From NCBI RefSeq assembly GCF_015751785.1, contig NZ_JADOTY010000001.1, positions 1,364,001 to 1,428,000 on the forward strand: a stretch of 64,000 nucleotides of DNA, in the 5' to 3' direction. This document shows positions 8,381 through 17,003 of this stretch, piece after piece. The notes under the pieces were generated by a model. The model saw only the letters and a program-made list of their open reading frames with translations, had not been told where the DNA came from and did no database searches. The stretch is from Micromonospora vinacea (lineage in GTDB: Bacteria > Actinomycetota > Actinomycetes > Mycobacteriales > Micromonosporaceae). The position numbers and the translations under genes were made by a program. The first letter of the stretch is position 1, and each line of letters starts with the position of its first letter.

Positions 8381-9825
8381 GCGAGCGAAGCGAGCGAACC
8401 AGCAGGCACAGCAACGAGGCGTCGACGACGCTGCGAAGCGGTGGCGTCGACGAACTCCGGTTTCCCGAGCACTTTCTCTGGGGGGCGGCCACCGCCGCGT
8501 ACCAGATCGAGGGTGCGGCCCGCGACGACGGCCGCGGTCCATCCATCTGGGACACCTTCAGCCGCACGCCGGGCAAGGTGTACCAGGGCCACACCGGCGA
8601 CGTCGCCTGCGACCACTACCACCGGTACACCGACGACGTGGCGCTGATGGCCGAGCTGGGCCTGCGGGCGTACCGGTTCTCGGTCGCCTGGCCGCGGATC
8701 CAGCCCGACGGCACAGGCCCTGCCAACCCGCGTGGGCTGGACTTCTACGACCGGCTCACCGACGCGCTGCTCGATCGGGGAATCGACCCGATCGTCACGC
8801 TCTACCACTGGGACCTGCCGCAGTCCCTCGGAGACCGGGGTGGCTGGACCAACCGGGACACCGCCGAGCACTTCGCCACCTACGCCACAGCTGTGTACGC
8901 CCGCCTCGGCGACCGCATCGACGTGTGGACCACGCTCAACGAGCCGTGGTGCTCGGCGTACCTCGGTTACGCGAACGGCCTGCACGCGCCGGGCGAACAG
9001 GACCCGGCGGCGGCCTTCACCGCCGTACACCATCTGCTGTTGGGGCACGGCCTGGCGGCGCGGGCGCTGCGGGCGGCCGGCGCGCGCAGCGTGGGCGTCA
9101 CCGTCAACCCGGCCGACGTACGCCCGGCCGACCCGGAGAGCGCGGCCGACGCCGCAGCGGTCCGCCTTGTCGACGGCCTGCACAACCGGATCTTCCTCGA
9201 CCCGCTGCTGGCCGGCGGCTACCCGGACGACGTCCGGGAGCACGTGGCCCGGATCGTCGAACCGACGTTCATCCGCGACGGCGACGAGAAGCTGATCGCC
9301 GCCCCGATCGACCTGCTCGGCATCAACTACTACGCCCCGAGTTACGTGGCCGGTCGGCCCGACGGCGCCGGCAACGGCGCGTATCCGGGCACCGAGGGCG
9401 CTGTGCACTTCCTGCCGCCGGCCGGGCCGCTCACCGACATGGGCTGGATGATCGAACCGGCCGGGCTCACCCGGTTGCTGGAGCGAATCGCCACCGACTA
9501 CCCCGGGGTGCCGCTGCTGATCACCGAGAACGGTGGGGCGTTCCCCGACAAGCCGGGCGCCGACTCGCCCGACGGTCCGGCGCAGGTGATCGACGCCGAT
9601 CGCATCGCCTACCTCGACGGGCACCTCCGCGCCGCGCACGAGGCGATCTCCCGGGGCGTGGACCTGCGCGGTTATCTCGTATGGTCATTCCTGGACAACT
9701 TCGAGTGGGCGGAGGGTTACCGCAAGCGGTTCGGGATCGTGCACGTCGACTACCTGACCCAGCGGCGCACACCGAAGGCCAGCGCCCGGTGGTACCAGGA
9801 GGTGATCTCCCGGAACGGGCTGTGA
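8377..9825 (+). CDS. GH1 family beta-glucosidase (BglC-like)
   Basis: Glycoside hydrolase family 1 enzyme of 482 residues that hydrolyses beta-glucosides, here probably imported cellobiose, in the cytoplasm. FLWGAATAAYQIEGA marks the domain start (33-47). TLNEP (186-190) holds the acid/base Glu189 and LITENGG (381-387) the nucleophile Glu384. The GTG start overlaps the preceding stop as GTGA. The first 25 or so residues (SERSERTSRHSNEAS) do not belong to the fold and come from a GAGCGAGCGAAGCGAGCG-type repeat, so the N-terminus looks extended by low-complexity DNA. No signal peptide is seen. Confidence 0.93.
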   Translation: MSERSERTSRHSNEASTTLRSGGVDELRFPEHFLWGAATAAYQIEGAARDDGRGPSIWDTFSRTPGKVYQGHTGDVACDHYHRYTDDVALMAELGLRAYRFSVAWPRIQPDGTGPANPRGLDFYDRLTDALLDRGIDPIVTLYHWDLPQSLGDRGGWTNRDTAEHFATYATAVYARLGDRIDVWTTLNEPWCSAYLGYANGLHAPGEQDPAAAFTAVHHLLLGHGLAARALRAAGARSVGVTVNPADVRPADPESAADAAAVRLVDGLHNRIFLDPLLAGGYPDDVREHVARIVEPTFIRDGDEKLIAAPIDLLGINYYAPSYVAGRPDGAGNGAYPGTEGAVHFLPPAGPLTDMGWMIEPAGLTRLLERIATDYPGVPLLITENGGAFPDKPGADSPDGPAQVIDADRIAYLDGHLRAAHEAISRGVDLRGYLVWSFLDNFEWAEGYRKRFGIVHVDYLTQRRTPKASARWYQEVISRNGL

Positions 9826-9844
9826 CGAGCGGGGGGAAGGCGCG

Positions 9845-10852
9845 ATGACGACGGCGCAGCGGCCGACGCTCGAAGCGGTGGCAGCGCGGGCCGGTGTGTC
9901 CCGCGCCACCGTGTCCCGGGTGGTCAACGGCTCCACCACCGTCGCCGAACCGATCCGCGAGGCGGTCACCCGGGCGGTCGCCGAGCTGGGGTACGTCCCC
10001 AACCTGGCCGCCCGCAGCCTGGTCACCCAGCGCACCGACTCGATCGCCCTGGTCATGCCGGAGGCGGCCACCCGGGTCTTCTCCGACGACCAGGTCTTCC
10101 CCGGCATCATCCGAGGCGTCAGCCAGGAGTTGGAGGCCGCCGACAAGCAACTGGTGCTGATGCTCGCCGGCTCCCCGGCCGGGCACCACCGGGTCGAGCG
10201 GTACACCACCGGCCGGCACGTCGACGGCGTGCTCTTCGCATCGCTGCACGGCGCCGACCCGCTGCCCGGCACGCTGGCCCGACTCGGCATCCCGGTGGTG
10301 GTCAGCGGTCGCCCACTCGGCGACGTGCCCGTCCCGTACGTCGACGTCGACCACGTGGCCGGGGTGACAGCAGCCGTCCGGCACATGATCGACAGCGGTC
10401 GTCGACGGATCGCGACCATCGCCGGGCCACAGGACATGGTCGCTGGGATCGAACGGCTCAGCGGCTACCGCAGCACCGTCGCCGACGCGGGGCTGCCCGA
10501 GCTGATCGCCATCGGTGACTTCACCCGGGAATCCGGGTCGGCGGCGATGCGCCTCCTGCTCACCGAGCATCCCGACCTGGACGGCGTCTTCGCCGCCTCC
10601 GACCTGATGGCGCACGCCGCCCTGCGGACGTTGCGCGAGGCTGGTCGGCGGGTGCCGGACGACGTGGCGGTGGTCGGCTTCGACGACATCGAAACCGCCG
10701 CCTACACCGAACCGCCGCTGACCACCGTCCGGCAACCGATCGTGGAACTCGGCCGCCGGATGACCCGCCAACTGCTCCGACTGGCCGCCGGGGAGACCAT
10801 CGAGCAGGCGATCATGCTCCCCACCGAGCTGATCCGCCGCGCCTCCGCCTGA
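9845..10852 (+). CDS. LacI family transcriptional repressor (CebR-like)
   Basis: A 335-residue regulator. Residues 5-60 form the LacI helix-turn-helix and hinge (PTLEAVAARAGVSRATVSRV, then NLAARSL), and the rest is a periplasmic-binding-protein-like sugar-sensing core (VAVVGFDDIETAAYTEPPLT near the end). It is last in the sugar operon, 20 bases after the glucosidase, behind a GGGGGAAGG ribosome site. It most likely binds the two palindromes at 5072 and 5119 and is released by the imported sugar, which makes the operon autoregulated. In Streptomyces cebR is upstream and separate; here it is downstream. Confidence 0.9.
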   Translation: MTTAQRPTLEAVAARAGVSRATVSRVVNGSTTVAEPIREAVTRAVAELGYVPNLAARSLVTQRTDSIALVMPEAATRVFSDDQVFPGIIRGVSQELEAADKQLVLMLAGSPAGHHRVERYTTGRHVDGVLFASLHGADPLPGTLARLGIPVVVSGRPLGDVPVPYVDVDHVAGVTAAVRHMIDSGRRRIATIAGPQDMVAGIERLSGYRSTVADAGLPELIAIGDFTRESGSAAMRLLLTEHPDLDGVFAASDLMAHAALRTLREAGRRVPDDVAVVGFDDIETAAYTEPPLTTVRQPIVELGRRMTRQLLRLAAGETIEQAIMLPTELIRRASA

Positions 10853-10862
10853 CCGCGCCTCC

Positions 10863-10892
10863 GCGCGGTCCGCGCCGCCGCGCGGACCGCGC
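10863..10892 (+). terminator. hairpin terminator after the LacI gene
   Basis: GCGCGGTCCGCG (10863-10874) pairs perfectly with CGCGGACCGCGC (10881-10892) around a six-base loop. It begins ten bases after the stop of the LacI gene and closes the sugar operon. Confidence 0.85.
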
Positions 10893-10902
10893 CGGGCCCG
10901 GG

Positions 10903-10938
10903 CCCGCACCCGCACCCGCACCCGCACCCGCACCCGCA
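10903..10938. repeat. tandem hexamer CCCGCA x6
   Basis: Six uninterrupted copies of CCCGCA directly follow the operon terminator and run into the CAAGATC border of the next inverted repeat. Simple repeats of this kind are prone to change in copy number by slippage. No coding role is apparent. Confidence 0.9.
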
Positions 10939-10947
10939 AGATCCGCG

Positions 10948-11005
10948 CAACTTCAGGGAAATAGTGGCCTCACGGCGCCCGGAGGCCCCTATAACCCTGA
11001 AGTTG
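10948..11005. repeat. intergenic inverted repeat, family B
   Basis: A 24-base arm starting CAACTTCAGGGAAATAGTGG (10948-10971) faces its near-exact complement ending in CCCTGAAGTTG (10982-11005), with three mismatches and a 10-base loop. It is bordered on the left by CAAGATC (10937-10943). The structure would fold as a long cruciform or RNA hairpin. It lies between the LacI operon and ridA. Confidence 0.8.
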
Positions 11006-11086
11006 CTGCCTGGTGCCCGGTCGCGCCTGCGGGGACGTGTCGTTAATGCGTCGCTCGGGCGGGCGATCCTGGTTAGCCTCGCCGAC

Positions 11087-11500
11087 ATGCCGGATCCTGT
11101 CTCGCTGCTGCACGTCCCCGCCCTCTCCGACGCGGCCGAGTACGCGTACGCGGCCACCGTCGACGCACCTGCCCGGTTGGTGTTCACCGCCGGGGCGTGC
11201 CCGCTGGACACCGAGGGGCGCACTGTCGCGCCGGGTGATCACGCCGCGCAGGCCCGGCAGGTGATGACGAACCTGGCGACCGCCCTCGACGCGGCCGGGG
11301 CGCGGTTGACCGACGTCGTCAAGACCACTGTCTACGTGGCGTCGTCGCAGCAGGCTGACCTGGTGACCGTCTGGGAGGTGGTGCGGGACTTCTTCGGTGA
11401 CCACGACCCGCCGAGCACCCTGCTCGGGGTGGCAGTGCTCGGCTACACCGACCAACTGGTCGAGGTCGAGGCCGTCGCGGCCGTACGGATGGGGGCCTGA
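11087..11500 (+). CDS. RidA family protein (YjgF/YER057c/UK114)
   Basis: A 137-residue RidA-superfamily protein. Members hydrolyse reactive enamine/imine intermediates or related compounds. The family pattern shows as LVFTAGACPLDTEGR, then AARQVMTNLATALDAAGA-like helix and DVVKTTVYVAS, and it ends VEVEAVAAVRMGA. TAGCCT (11074-11079) lies seven bases before ATG 11087 with no ribosome site, so the mRNA is probably leaderless. The next gene starts one base after the stop, forming an operon. Confidence 0.85.
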   Translation: MPDPVSLLHVPALSDAAEYAYAATVDAPARLVFTAGACPLDTEGRTVAPGDHAAQARQVMTNLATALDAAGARLTDVVKTTVYVASSQQADLVTVWEVVRDFFGDHDPPSTLLGVAVLGYTDQLVEVEAVAAVRMGA

Positions 11501-11501
11501 C

Positions 11502-12407
11502 ATGCGCATTCGTGTGGCGCAGCCGGACGACGCCCCGGCCGTGGTGGCCCTGCGGGCGATGGTCTTTCCGTATCTGGTGCGCGGGGTCGAGTCGACCCGG
11601 AAGATGATCGCCGAGCCCCCGCCGGAGGAAGCCTGGACCGCCTTCGTGGCGGAGGTCGACCACCAGGTGGTCGGCTGGGTGTCCGCCGAACAAATCGGCA
11701 CGACATCGGTGGCGAACGTCGGTGGGATCAACCTGCTGCACGTGCACCCCGAGCATCGGCGACGCGGCATCGGCACTGGGCTACTGGCGGCCGCGACCGA
11801 CTACCTCCGCCCGCTGGGAGTCCGCCGGGTGCGTGCCACGGCACAACCGGAGGCGCTGCCGTTCGCCAGCCGGCACGGCTACGAGCCCAGCCGCGAGGTG
11901 CGCTACTCGGCGCTCGATCTGAACCCGGCACCCGTGCTACCCGATCCACCCCCGGGCGTACGGCTGCGCCCGATCGCCGACCTGGATCCGCACCTGCTGT
12001 ACGCGGCAGACGTGGCCTCTGCCGCCGACGAGCCGGGCGACGTGCCGGTCGACAGCAAGAGCTACCAGAGTTGGCAGTACGACGTCTGGGACAACCTCGG
12101 CCTGGACAAGACAGCCAGCATCGCTGCCGTGGTTGACGGGGAGGTGGTCGCCTTCAGTCTGGTCAAGCGCGACGGGGACCGGATGTGGTCGGACTACACC
12201 GGCACCATCCCGGCATACCGAGGTCGAGGTTTGGCCCGGCTGGCCAAGACAGCGGCGCTGCACCAGGCTGCCGCGAACGGCGTGCGCGTCGCGTACACCT
12301 CGAACGACGCGGCGAACGGGCCGATGCTCGCGGTCAACGCCCGACTGGGCTACCGACCGGTGGCATCCCAGTGGACCTGCCTGGCCGACCTGACGGTCCT
12401 GACCTGA
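11502..12407 (+). CDS. double-domain GNAT N-acetyltransferase
   Basis: A 301-residue protein with two GNAT folds in tandem. The N-terminal domain has LLHVHPEHRRRGIGTGLL (acetyl-CoA loop) and the C-terminal domain has TIPAYRGRGLARLAKTAAL followed by NDAANGPMLAVNARLGYRP. The acceptor is unknown. It follows ridA with a single-base gap. Confidence 0.85.
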   Translation: MRIRVAQPDDAPAVVALRAMVFPYLVRGVESTRKMIAEPPPEEAWTAFVAEVDHQVVGWVSAEQIGTTSVANVGGINLLHVHPEHRRRGIGTGLLAAATDYLRPLGVRRVRATAQPEALPFASRHGYEPSREVRYSALDLNPAPVLPDPPPGVRLRPIADLDPHLLYAADVASAADEPGDVPVDSKSYQSWQYDVWDNLGLDKTASIAAVVDGEVVAFSLVKRDGDRMWSDYTGTIPAYRGRGLARLAKTAALHQAAANGVRVAYTSNDAANGPMLAVNARLGYRPVASQWTCLADLTVLT

Positions 12408-12426
12408 CCTGACCCGCGCCCGCCCG

Positions 12427-12541
12427 CAGAAAGTGCAAGATCGCGAGAAGTGCGCGGCTCAACCTCGTCGATCATGGACTTATGGTGCCCAATTTCTTAC
12501 GGCAGGAGCACTTTGTCACCCAGCACAACTCCATGATCGAC
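12427..12541. repeat. intergenic inverted repeat, family C with CAAGATC border
   Basis: CAGAAAGTGCAAGATCGCGAG (12427-12447, close to the right arm of family A) precedes an inverted repeat. Arm GTCGATCATGGACTTATGG starts at 12467 and its partner ends AACTCCATGATCGAC at 12541; 21-base arms with three mismatches enclose about 33 bases. It fills the gap between the convergent GNAT and macrodomain genes. Confidence 0.75.
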
Positions 12542-12558
12542 CCCTCAGCGCGGGTTGA

Positions 12559-13074
12559 CTACGGATTCTCGAAGACCTGACGTGCGGTGGCATACGTGTC
12601 GGGGCCGAAGAGCACCAGGCGGGCTTCGGTGACGGTGGCCGGGGTGGCCCCGCGCAGCACCGCCAGCGCCTGACCGACAGCGTCGTCGACCGGCCAGCCG
12701 TAGATGCCGGCGGAGATCAGCGGGAAGGCCACGGTGCCAGCGCCCAGTTCGTCGGCCACCCGGAGGCTGTTGGCGTAGCAGTCGCCCAGCAGCGCCGACC
12801 GGTCCTCGGTGGCCGACCAGACCGGCCCGACGGTGTGGATCACCCAGCGGGCCGGCAGTTCCCCGGCCGTGGTCGCCACCGCCTGGCCGGTGGGCAGACC
12901 CCTGCCGTAGCGGGACGCCCGCAGCGCCCGGCACTCGGCCAGGATTGCCGGCCCTCCGCGCCGGTGGATGGCACCGTCGACCCCACCGCCGCCGAGCAGG
13001 GACGAGTTCGCGGCGTTCACGATGGCGTCCGCCCGCTGGGTGGTGATGTCCCCCTCGACCAGGGTGATCTCCAT
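12559..13074 (-). CDS. macrodomain protein (O-acetyl-ADP-ribose deacetylase-like)
   Basis: A 171-residue stand-alone macrodomain. The ADP-ribose site shows as DAIVNAANSSLLGGGGVDGA near residues 16-35, and VAFPLISAGIYGWP is the second phosphate loop. Family members remove ADP-ribose or its O-acetyl form. The ATG lies one base after the stop of the EI24 gene, with GAGGAG upstream, so it is the second gene of a two-gene operon. Confidence 0.9.
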   Translation of the reverse strand: MEITLVEGDITTQRADAIVNAANSSLLGGGGVDGAIHRRGGPAILAECRALRASRYGRGLPTGQAVATTAGELPARWVIHTVGPVWSATEDRSALLGDCYANSLRVADELGAGTVAFPLISAGIYGWPVDDAVGQALAVLRGATPATVTEARLVLFGPDTYATARQVFENP

Positions 13075-13075
13075 G

Positions 13076-13867
13076 TCAGCTCTCCTCTATCGACTGGCCC
13101 ATCGAGCGGCGGGCCAGCAGCGTGGCACCGGCGACCGCGGCCGGCATGATCAGCACGGCGCCGAGCGGGATCAGGAAGCAGAGGAAGACGGCCACGCCGA
13201 AGCCGAGCGCGGTCGGCCGGTCGGCCTTCAGGATCGTCCGGCGCTGCGGCAGCCGCATCCCGCGGCGGTAGAACGGCGCGCCGACGAGCTCCACGGCGAG
13301 GAACCAGCCGCCCACGGCGGCCCCGATGACCGGGACGACCGTCTGGCCGACCACCGGAATGAAGCCGGCGAGGAAGAGCGGGATGCCGACCAGCGCCGTG
13401 AGCGCCACCAGGCGTACCGAGTCGGCGAGGCTGCGGCGCAGTGACGACCAGAAGGGCACGTCCACAGCGTCCGGCGTGCCGCCGTACCGCTGCTCGACCT
13501 GCTCCGAGATCTTCTCGTAGAACGGGTCGCCGATGACCAGGGTGACAGCGGTGAAGGTGAGCACGCCGAGCAGGCCGCCGACCCCCAGGAAGGCCAGCCC
13601 GGCGATCACCCGGACCAGGCTGCGGCCGGTGCTCGACCAGTCGTCGGCGAACGGGGTGACCAGCGCGGCGAGATCGTCCACGAAGTACACGAGCGTGGCG
13701 AGCGCGGCCAGGAAGAGTACGCCGGAGATCAGCGCCGGCACGATGCCGAGCAGCATCAGCCCCGGGCTGCGAACGTAGAGGCCCAGCCCGCGCAGGAGCA
13801 GCCCAGCCCCGACGAGGAAGCGTCCGACGGCCCCGGTCACCGGGCTGGCGATTCTGCTGGCATCCAC
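13076..13867 (-). CDS. EI24 domain (CysZ-like) membrane protein
   Basis: A 263-residue polytopic membrane protein of the EI24/CysZ family. Bacterial CysZ members are linked to sulfate uptake, but the role of the actinobacterial ones is not settled. Long hydrophobic stretches include PGLMLLGIVPALISGVLFLA and GIPLFLAGFIPVVGQTVVPV. Start GTG 13865-13867 is supported by TAGGCT eight bases upstream, a leaderless pattern. A longer open frame upstream lacks such support. It is co-transcribed with the macrodomain gene. Confidence 0.82.
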   Translation of the reverse strand: MDASRIASPVTGAVGRFLVGAGLLLRGLGLYVRSPGLMLLGIVPALISGVLFLAALATLVYFVDDLAALVTPFADDWSSTGRSLVRVIAGLAFLGVGGLLGVLTFTAVTLVIGDPFYEKISEQVEQRYGGTPDAVDVPFWSSLRRSLADSVRLVALTALVGIPLFLAGFIPVVGQTVVPVIGAAVGGWFLAVELVGAPFYRRGMRLPQRRTILKADRPTALGFGVAVFLCFLIPLGAVLIMPAAVAGATLLARRSMGQSIEES

Positions 13868-14067
13868 GATCGAGCAGCCTAACCAGCCGTGATCGAATCC
13901 GCCGGGCGGAGCGCTAGCAGCGGCTCGCCGCGTACGCATCAACCGGTTGACGGACGGCAGCGATCCACCGGGGACGCCGGTACCCGTCGCCGACCGGTCG
14001 ATTCGCCGCCGCGTCACCCCGACGACCCTTGAGGGGTACGAAGTCAGCGGCGGCGGAAGGCGACACG

Positions 14068-14976
14068 ATGCCGGTCATCGAGGTGACCCACCTGAAGAAA
14101 CGGTACGGCGACCTGGTGGCGGTGGACGACGTGTCGCTCACCGTGGAGGCCGGGGAGATCTTCGGCGTCCTCGGTCCGAACGGCGCCGGCAAGACCACCA
14201 CTGTGGAGTGCGTCGCCGGGCTCCGCGTCCCCGACGGGGGCGGGGTGTCGGTCCTCGGGCTCGACCCCCGCCGGGACGCGGCCCAGCTACGCCAGCGGGT
14301 CGGGGTGCAACTCCAGGAGAGTCAACTGCCGGACCGGTTGCGGGTGGCCGAGGCGCTGGAGTTGTACGCCTCGTTCTACAGCGACCCCGCCGACCCGGCC
14401 GGGTTGATCGACAAGCTGGGTCTCGGCGAGAAGCGGAACACCGCGTACAAGAAGCTCTCCGGCGGTCAGAAGCAGCGGCTCTCCATCGCGCTGGCCCTGG
14501 TCGGCAACCCGGAGATCGCCATCCTCGACGAGCTGACCACCGGGCTGGACCCGCAGGCCCGCCGGGACACCTGGGGTCTGATCGAACAGGTCCGCGACAG
14601 CGGGGTGACGATCGTGCTGGTCACCCATTTCATGGAGGAGGCCGAGCGGCTCTGCGACCGGGTCGCGGTGATCGACCGGGGTCGGGTGGTCGCCCTGGAC
14701 AGCCCGGCGGGCCTGGTGTCGACGGTGGCGCCGGAGCAGCGGATCCGGTTCCGGCCGTCGGCCCCGGTCGACGACCGGCTCCTCACCGACCTGCCCGAGG
14801 TGTCCGCCGTGCACCGCACCGGCAGCCAGGTGGTGGTGACCGGCACCGGTGAGTTGCTGCACGCGGTCACCTCGGTGCTCGCCCGTCACCAGATCGTCGC
14901 CGCGGACCTGCGGCTGGAGCAGTCCACCCTCGACGACGCCTTCGTCGAGCTGACCGGGCACCGGCCCGCCAACTGA
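14068..14976 (+). CDS. ABC transporter ATP-binding protein (DrrA/ABC-2 type)
   Basis: ATPase subunit of 302 residues. Walker A is GPNGAGKTT (36-44), the signature LSGGQKQRLS starts at 130, and Walker B with the D-loop is AILDELTTGLD (151-161). The last 75 residues form the C-terminal extension seen in drug and antibiotic exporters of this class. ATG 14068 follows GGAAGG. It is paired with the permease 12 bases downstream and with a sensor kinase and response regulator, so it is probably a stress- or drug-responsive exporter. Confidence 0.92.
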   Translation: MPVIEVTHLKKRYGDLVAVDDVSLTVEAGEIFGVLGPNGAGKTTTVECVAGLRVPDGGGVSVLGLDPRRDAAQLRQRVGVQLQESQLPDRLRVAEALELYASFYSDPADPAGLIDKLGLGEKRNTAYKKLSGGQKQRLSIALALVGNPEIAILDELTTGLDPQARRDTWGLIEQVRDSGVTIVLVTHFMEEAERLCDRVAVIDRGRVVALDSPAGLVSTVAPEQRIRFRPSAPVDDRLLTDLPEVSAVHRTGSQVVVTGTGELLHAVTSVLARHQIVAADLRLEQSTLDDAFVELTGHRPAN

Positions 14977-14988
14977 GAGGGAGCCACA

Positions 14989-15723
14989 ATGCACGCCTTC
15001 CGCCAGATCCTGAAGGTCGAGGCGCGGCTCTATCTGCGGGACCTGCCGACGCTGCTCGTCACCGTCGGGCTGCCCACACTGATCCTGGTGGTGCTCGGGC
15101 TGGTCCCCTCGCTCCGTAAGCCGGATCCGACATTCGACGGGCAGACCTTCGTCAGCTACTTCGCCCCGTCGCTGCTGGTGGTCACCCTCGCCATGGTCGG
15201 GGTGAACACCCTGCCCGCCGTGCTGGCCACCTACCGGGAACGCGGCGTGCTACGTCGGCTGGCGACCACCCCGGCGCATCCGGCGGCCCTGCTCGCCGCC
15301 CAACTGGTGCTGGCCCTGGCCGGGATCCTGGCCAGCGCACTGCTCCTCATCGTCGTTGCCCGGCTGGCGTTCGGGGTGCCGCTCCCCCGGCACCCGCTCG
15401 GCTTCACGCTGGCGTTCATCCTCGGCACTGCGGCGCTGCTGGCGCTCGGCCTGCTGGTCGCCGCCGTGGCCCGCACGACGAAGGCGGCACAGGCCCTGGC
15501 GGTGCCGCTGTTCCTGGTCACCATGTTCTTCGGCGGGGTCTACCTGCCCCGGTTCCTGCTCCCGGACGTCGTGGCGCGGATCGGCGACTACACGCCGCCC
15601 GGGGTGCAGGCGCTCCTCGACGCCTGGACCGGCACCCCGCCCCAGCCGCTGCACCTGGGGATAATGGCGGTGATCGCCGTGGCGGCCGGCGCCGGCGCGG
15701 CGAAACTGTTCCGCTGGGAGTGA
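14989..15723 (+). CDS. ABC-2 type transporter permease
   Basis: Membrane subunit of 244 residues with six hydrophobic segments, such as LLVTVGLPTLILVVLGLVP and PLFLVTMFFGGVYLPRFLLP. It partners the preceding ATPase. GAGGGAG precedes ATG 14989. Its stop region contains the ribosome site for the downstream sensor kinase, so all four genes are likely one transcript. Confidence 0.9.
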   Translation: MHAFRQILKVEARLYLRDLPTLLVTVGLPTLILVVLGLVPSLRKPDPTFDGQTFVSYFAPSLLVVTLAMVGVNTLPAVLATYRERGVLRRLATTPAHPAALLAAQLVLALAGILASALLLIVVARLAFGVPLPRHPLGFTLAFILGTAALLALGLLVAAVARTTKAAQALAVPLFLVTMFFGGVYLPRFLLPDVVARIGDYTPPGVQALLDAWTGTPPQPLHLGIMAVIAVAAGAGAAKLFRWE

Positions 15724-15734
15724 GCGGAGATGCG

Positions 15735-17003
15735 ATGACCTGCAACGGTGGGCGCGACCGTCTGACCAGTTGGCGGGAGCGCGAGGCGACCCTCTACCGG
15801 GTGTTCCCCTTCGGCGGGCTGGCCCTGGGCACCCTGCTGGCCCTCGTCGCACCGGCACCCCACCATCTCGGCGCGCTGCCCACCCTCGCCGTCGCCGTGG
15901 CAGCCGGATGCTGGGTCGCCTGGTTCGTCACAGTGCACCCCAACTGGCAGAGCCGGCGTGGGCTGATGGCGGTCTACTACGCCGGGCTGCTCACGTTCGC
16001 CGCCGCACTGGTGGCCGCCAGTCCGTGGTACGGCTTCTTCGCCTGGATCGGCTACATCCACGCCTTTCCGGTGCTGCCCGGGCGCTGGCGGGTCGCCGGT
16101 GTGGTCACCACGGCCGCCCTGGTCGCCACGTCTCAGGGCGGAGGTCTGTCGGTTGCGGTGTCGCACTGGCCGCTCTGGCTGGTGCTGGTGCTGTTCAACC
16201 TGGTGGTGGCCGGCTCGGTGAGCTGGTTCGCGATGGTCGCCGAACAGGAGGACGCGAAACGCAAGCGGTTGGTGGCGGAACTCGGCGAAGCCAATCACCA
16301 ACTCACCGAGACGGCCAGGGAGAACGCCGGGCTGCACGCCCAACTGCTCACCCAGGCCCGGGAGGCCGGCGTGCTGGACGAGCGGCAACGGATGGCGCGG
16401 GAGATCCACGACACCCTGGCGCAGGGGTTGACCGGCATCATCACCCAACTGGAGGCGGCCGAGCAGAGCCGCGACCGGTCCGCCGACTGGCGTCGGCACG
16501 TCGACAACGCGCTCGCGCTGGCCCGGGAGAGCCTCACCGAGGCCCGCCGCTCGGTACAGGCGGTCCGCCCGGAACCGTTGGAGACGGCCCGGCTACCCGA
16601 CGCCCTGGTCGAGCTGGGCGGCCGCTGGTCGGCCCTCAACGGGGTACGGGCCGACGTGGCCACCACCGGCACGCCCCGCCCGTTGCACCCGGAGGTGGAG
16701 GTGACACTGCTGCGGGCCGCCCAGGAGGCGCTGTCCAACGTGGCCCGGCACGCCGCCGCGTCACGGGTCGGGCTGACCCTGTCGTACATGGCGGACGTGG
16801 TCACGCTCGACGTCCGTGACGACGGGGCCGGCTTCGACATCACCGACCGGCCGGTGCCCCGCGAGTCAGGTGGCGGGTACGGGTTGACCGCCATGCGGCA
16901 GCGGGTGACCCGGGTCGGTGGCGAGTTGGCAGTCGAATCCGAGCCGGGCAGCGGCACCGCCATCTCGGCGTCCGTCCCCGCGCTACCCGGAGGTGCCGGT
17001 TGA
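15735..17003 (+). CDS. NarL-type sensor histidine kinase
   Basis: A 422-residue kinase with about five N-terminal membrane segments (residues 25-170), a short coiled linker, a HisKA_3 dimerisation domain with the phospho-accepting His225 in AREIHDTLAQG, and a HATPase_c domain ending near residue 418 (DGAGFDI, GGGYGLTAMRQRV). ATG 15735 lies five bases after GGAG; an upstream GTG at 15720 is in frame but lacks a site. It phosphorylates the next gene's product. The signal is unknown. Confidence 0.92.
   Translation: MTCNGGRDRLTSWREREATLYRVFPFGGLALGTLLALVAPAPHHLGALPTLAVAVAAGCWVAWFVTVHPNWQSRRGLMAVYYAGLLTFAAALVAASPWYGFFAWIGYIHAFPVLPGRWRVAGVVTTAALVATSQGGGLSVAVSHWPLWLVLVLFNLVVAGSVSWFAMVAEQEDAKRKRLVAELGEANHQLTETARENAGLHAQLLTQAREAGVLDERQRMAREIHDTLAQGLTGIITQLEAAEQSRDRSADWRRHVDNALALARESLTEARRSVQAVRPEPLETARLPDALVELGGRWSALNGVRADVATTGTPRPLHPEVEVTLLRAAQEALSNVARHAAASRVGLTLSYMADVVTLDVRDDGAGFDITDRPVPRESGGGYGLTAMRQRVTRVGGELAVESEPGSGTAISASVPALPGGAG

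Noticed and set aside
10903..10938. CCCGCA tract as a CRISPR array
   Set aside because: The units are six bases with no spacers; no cas genes are near.
2918..12558. Inverted repeats of families A-C as insertion sequences
   Set aside because: None encloses a transposase or has clear target-site duplications; they are better treated as short dispersed repeats.
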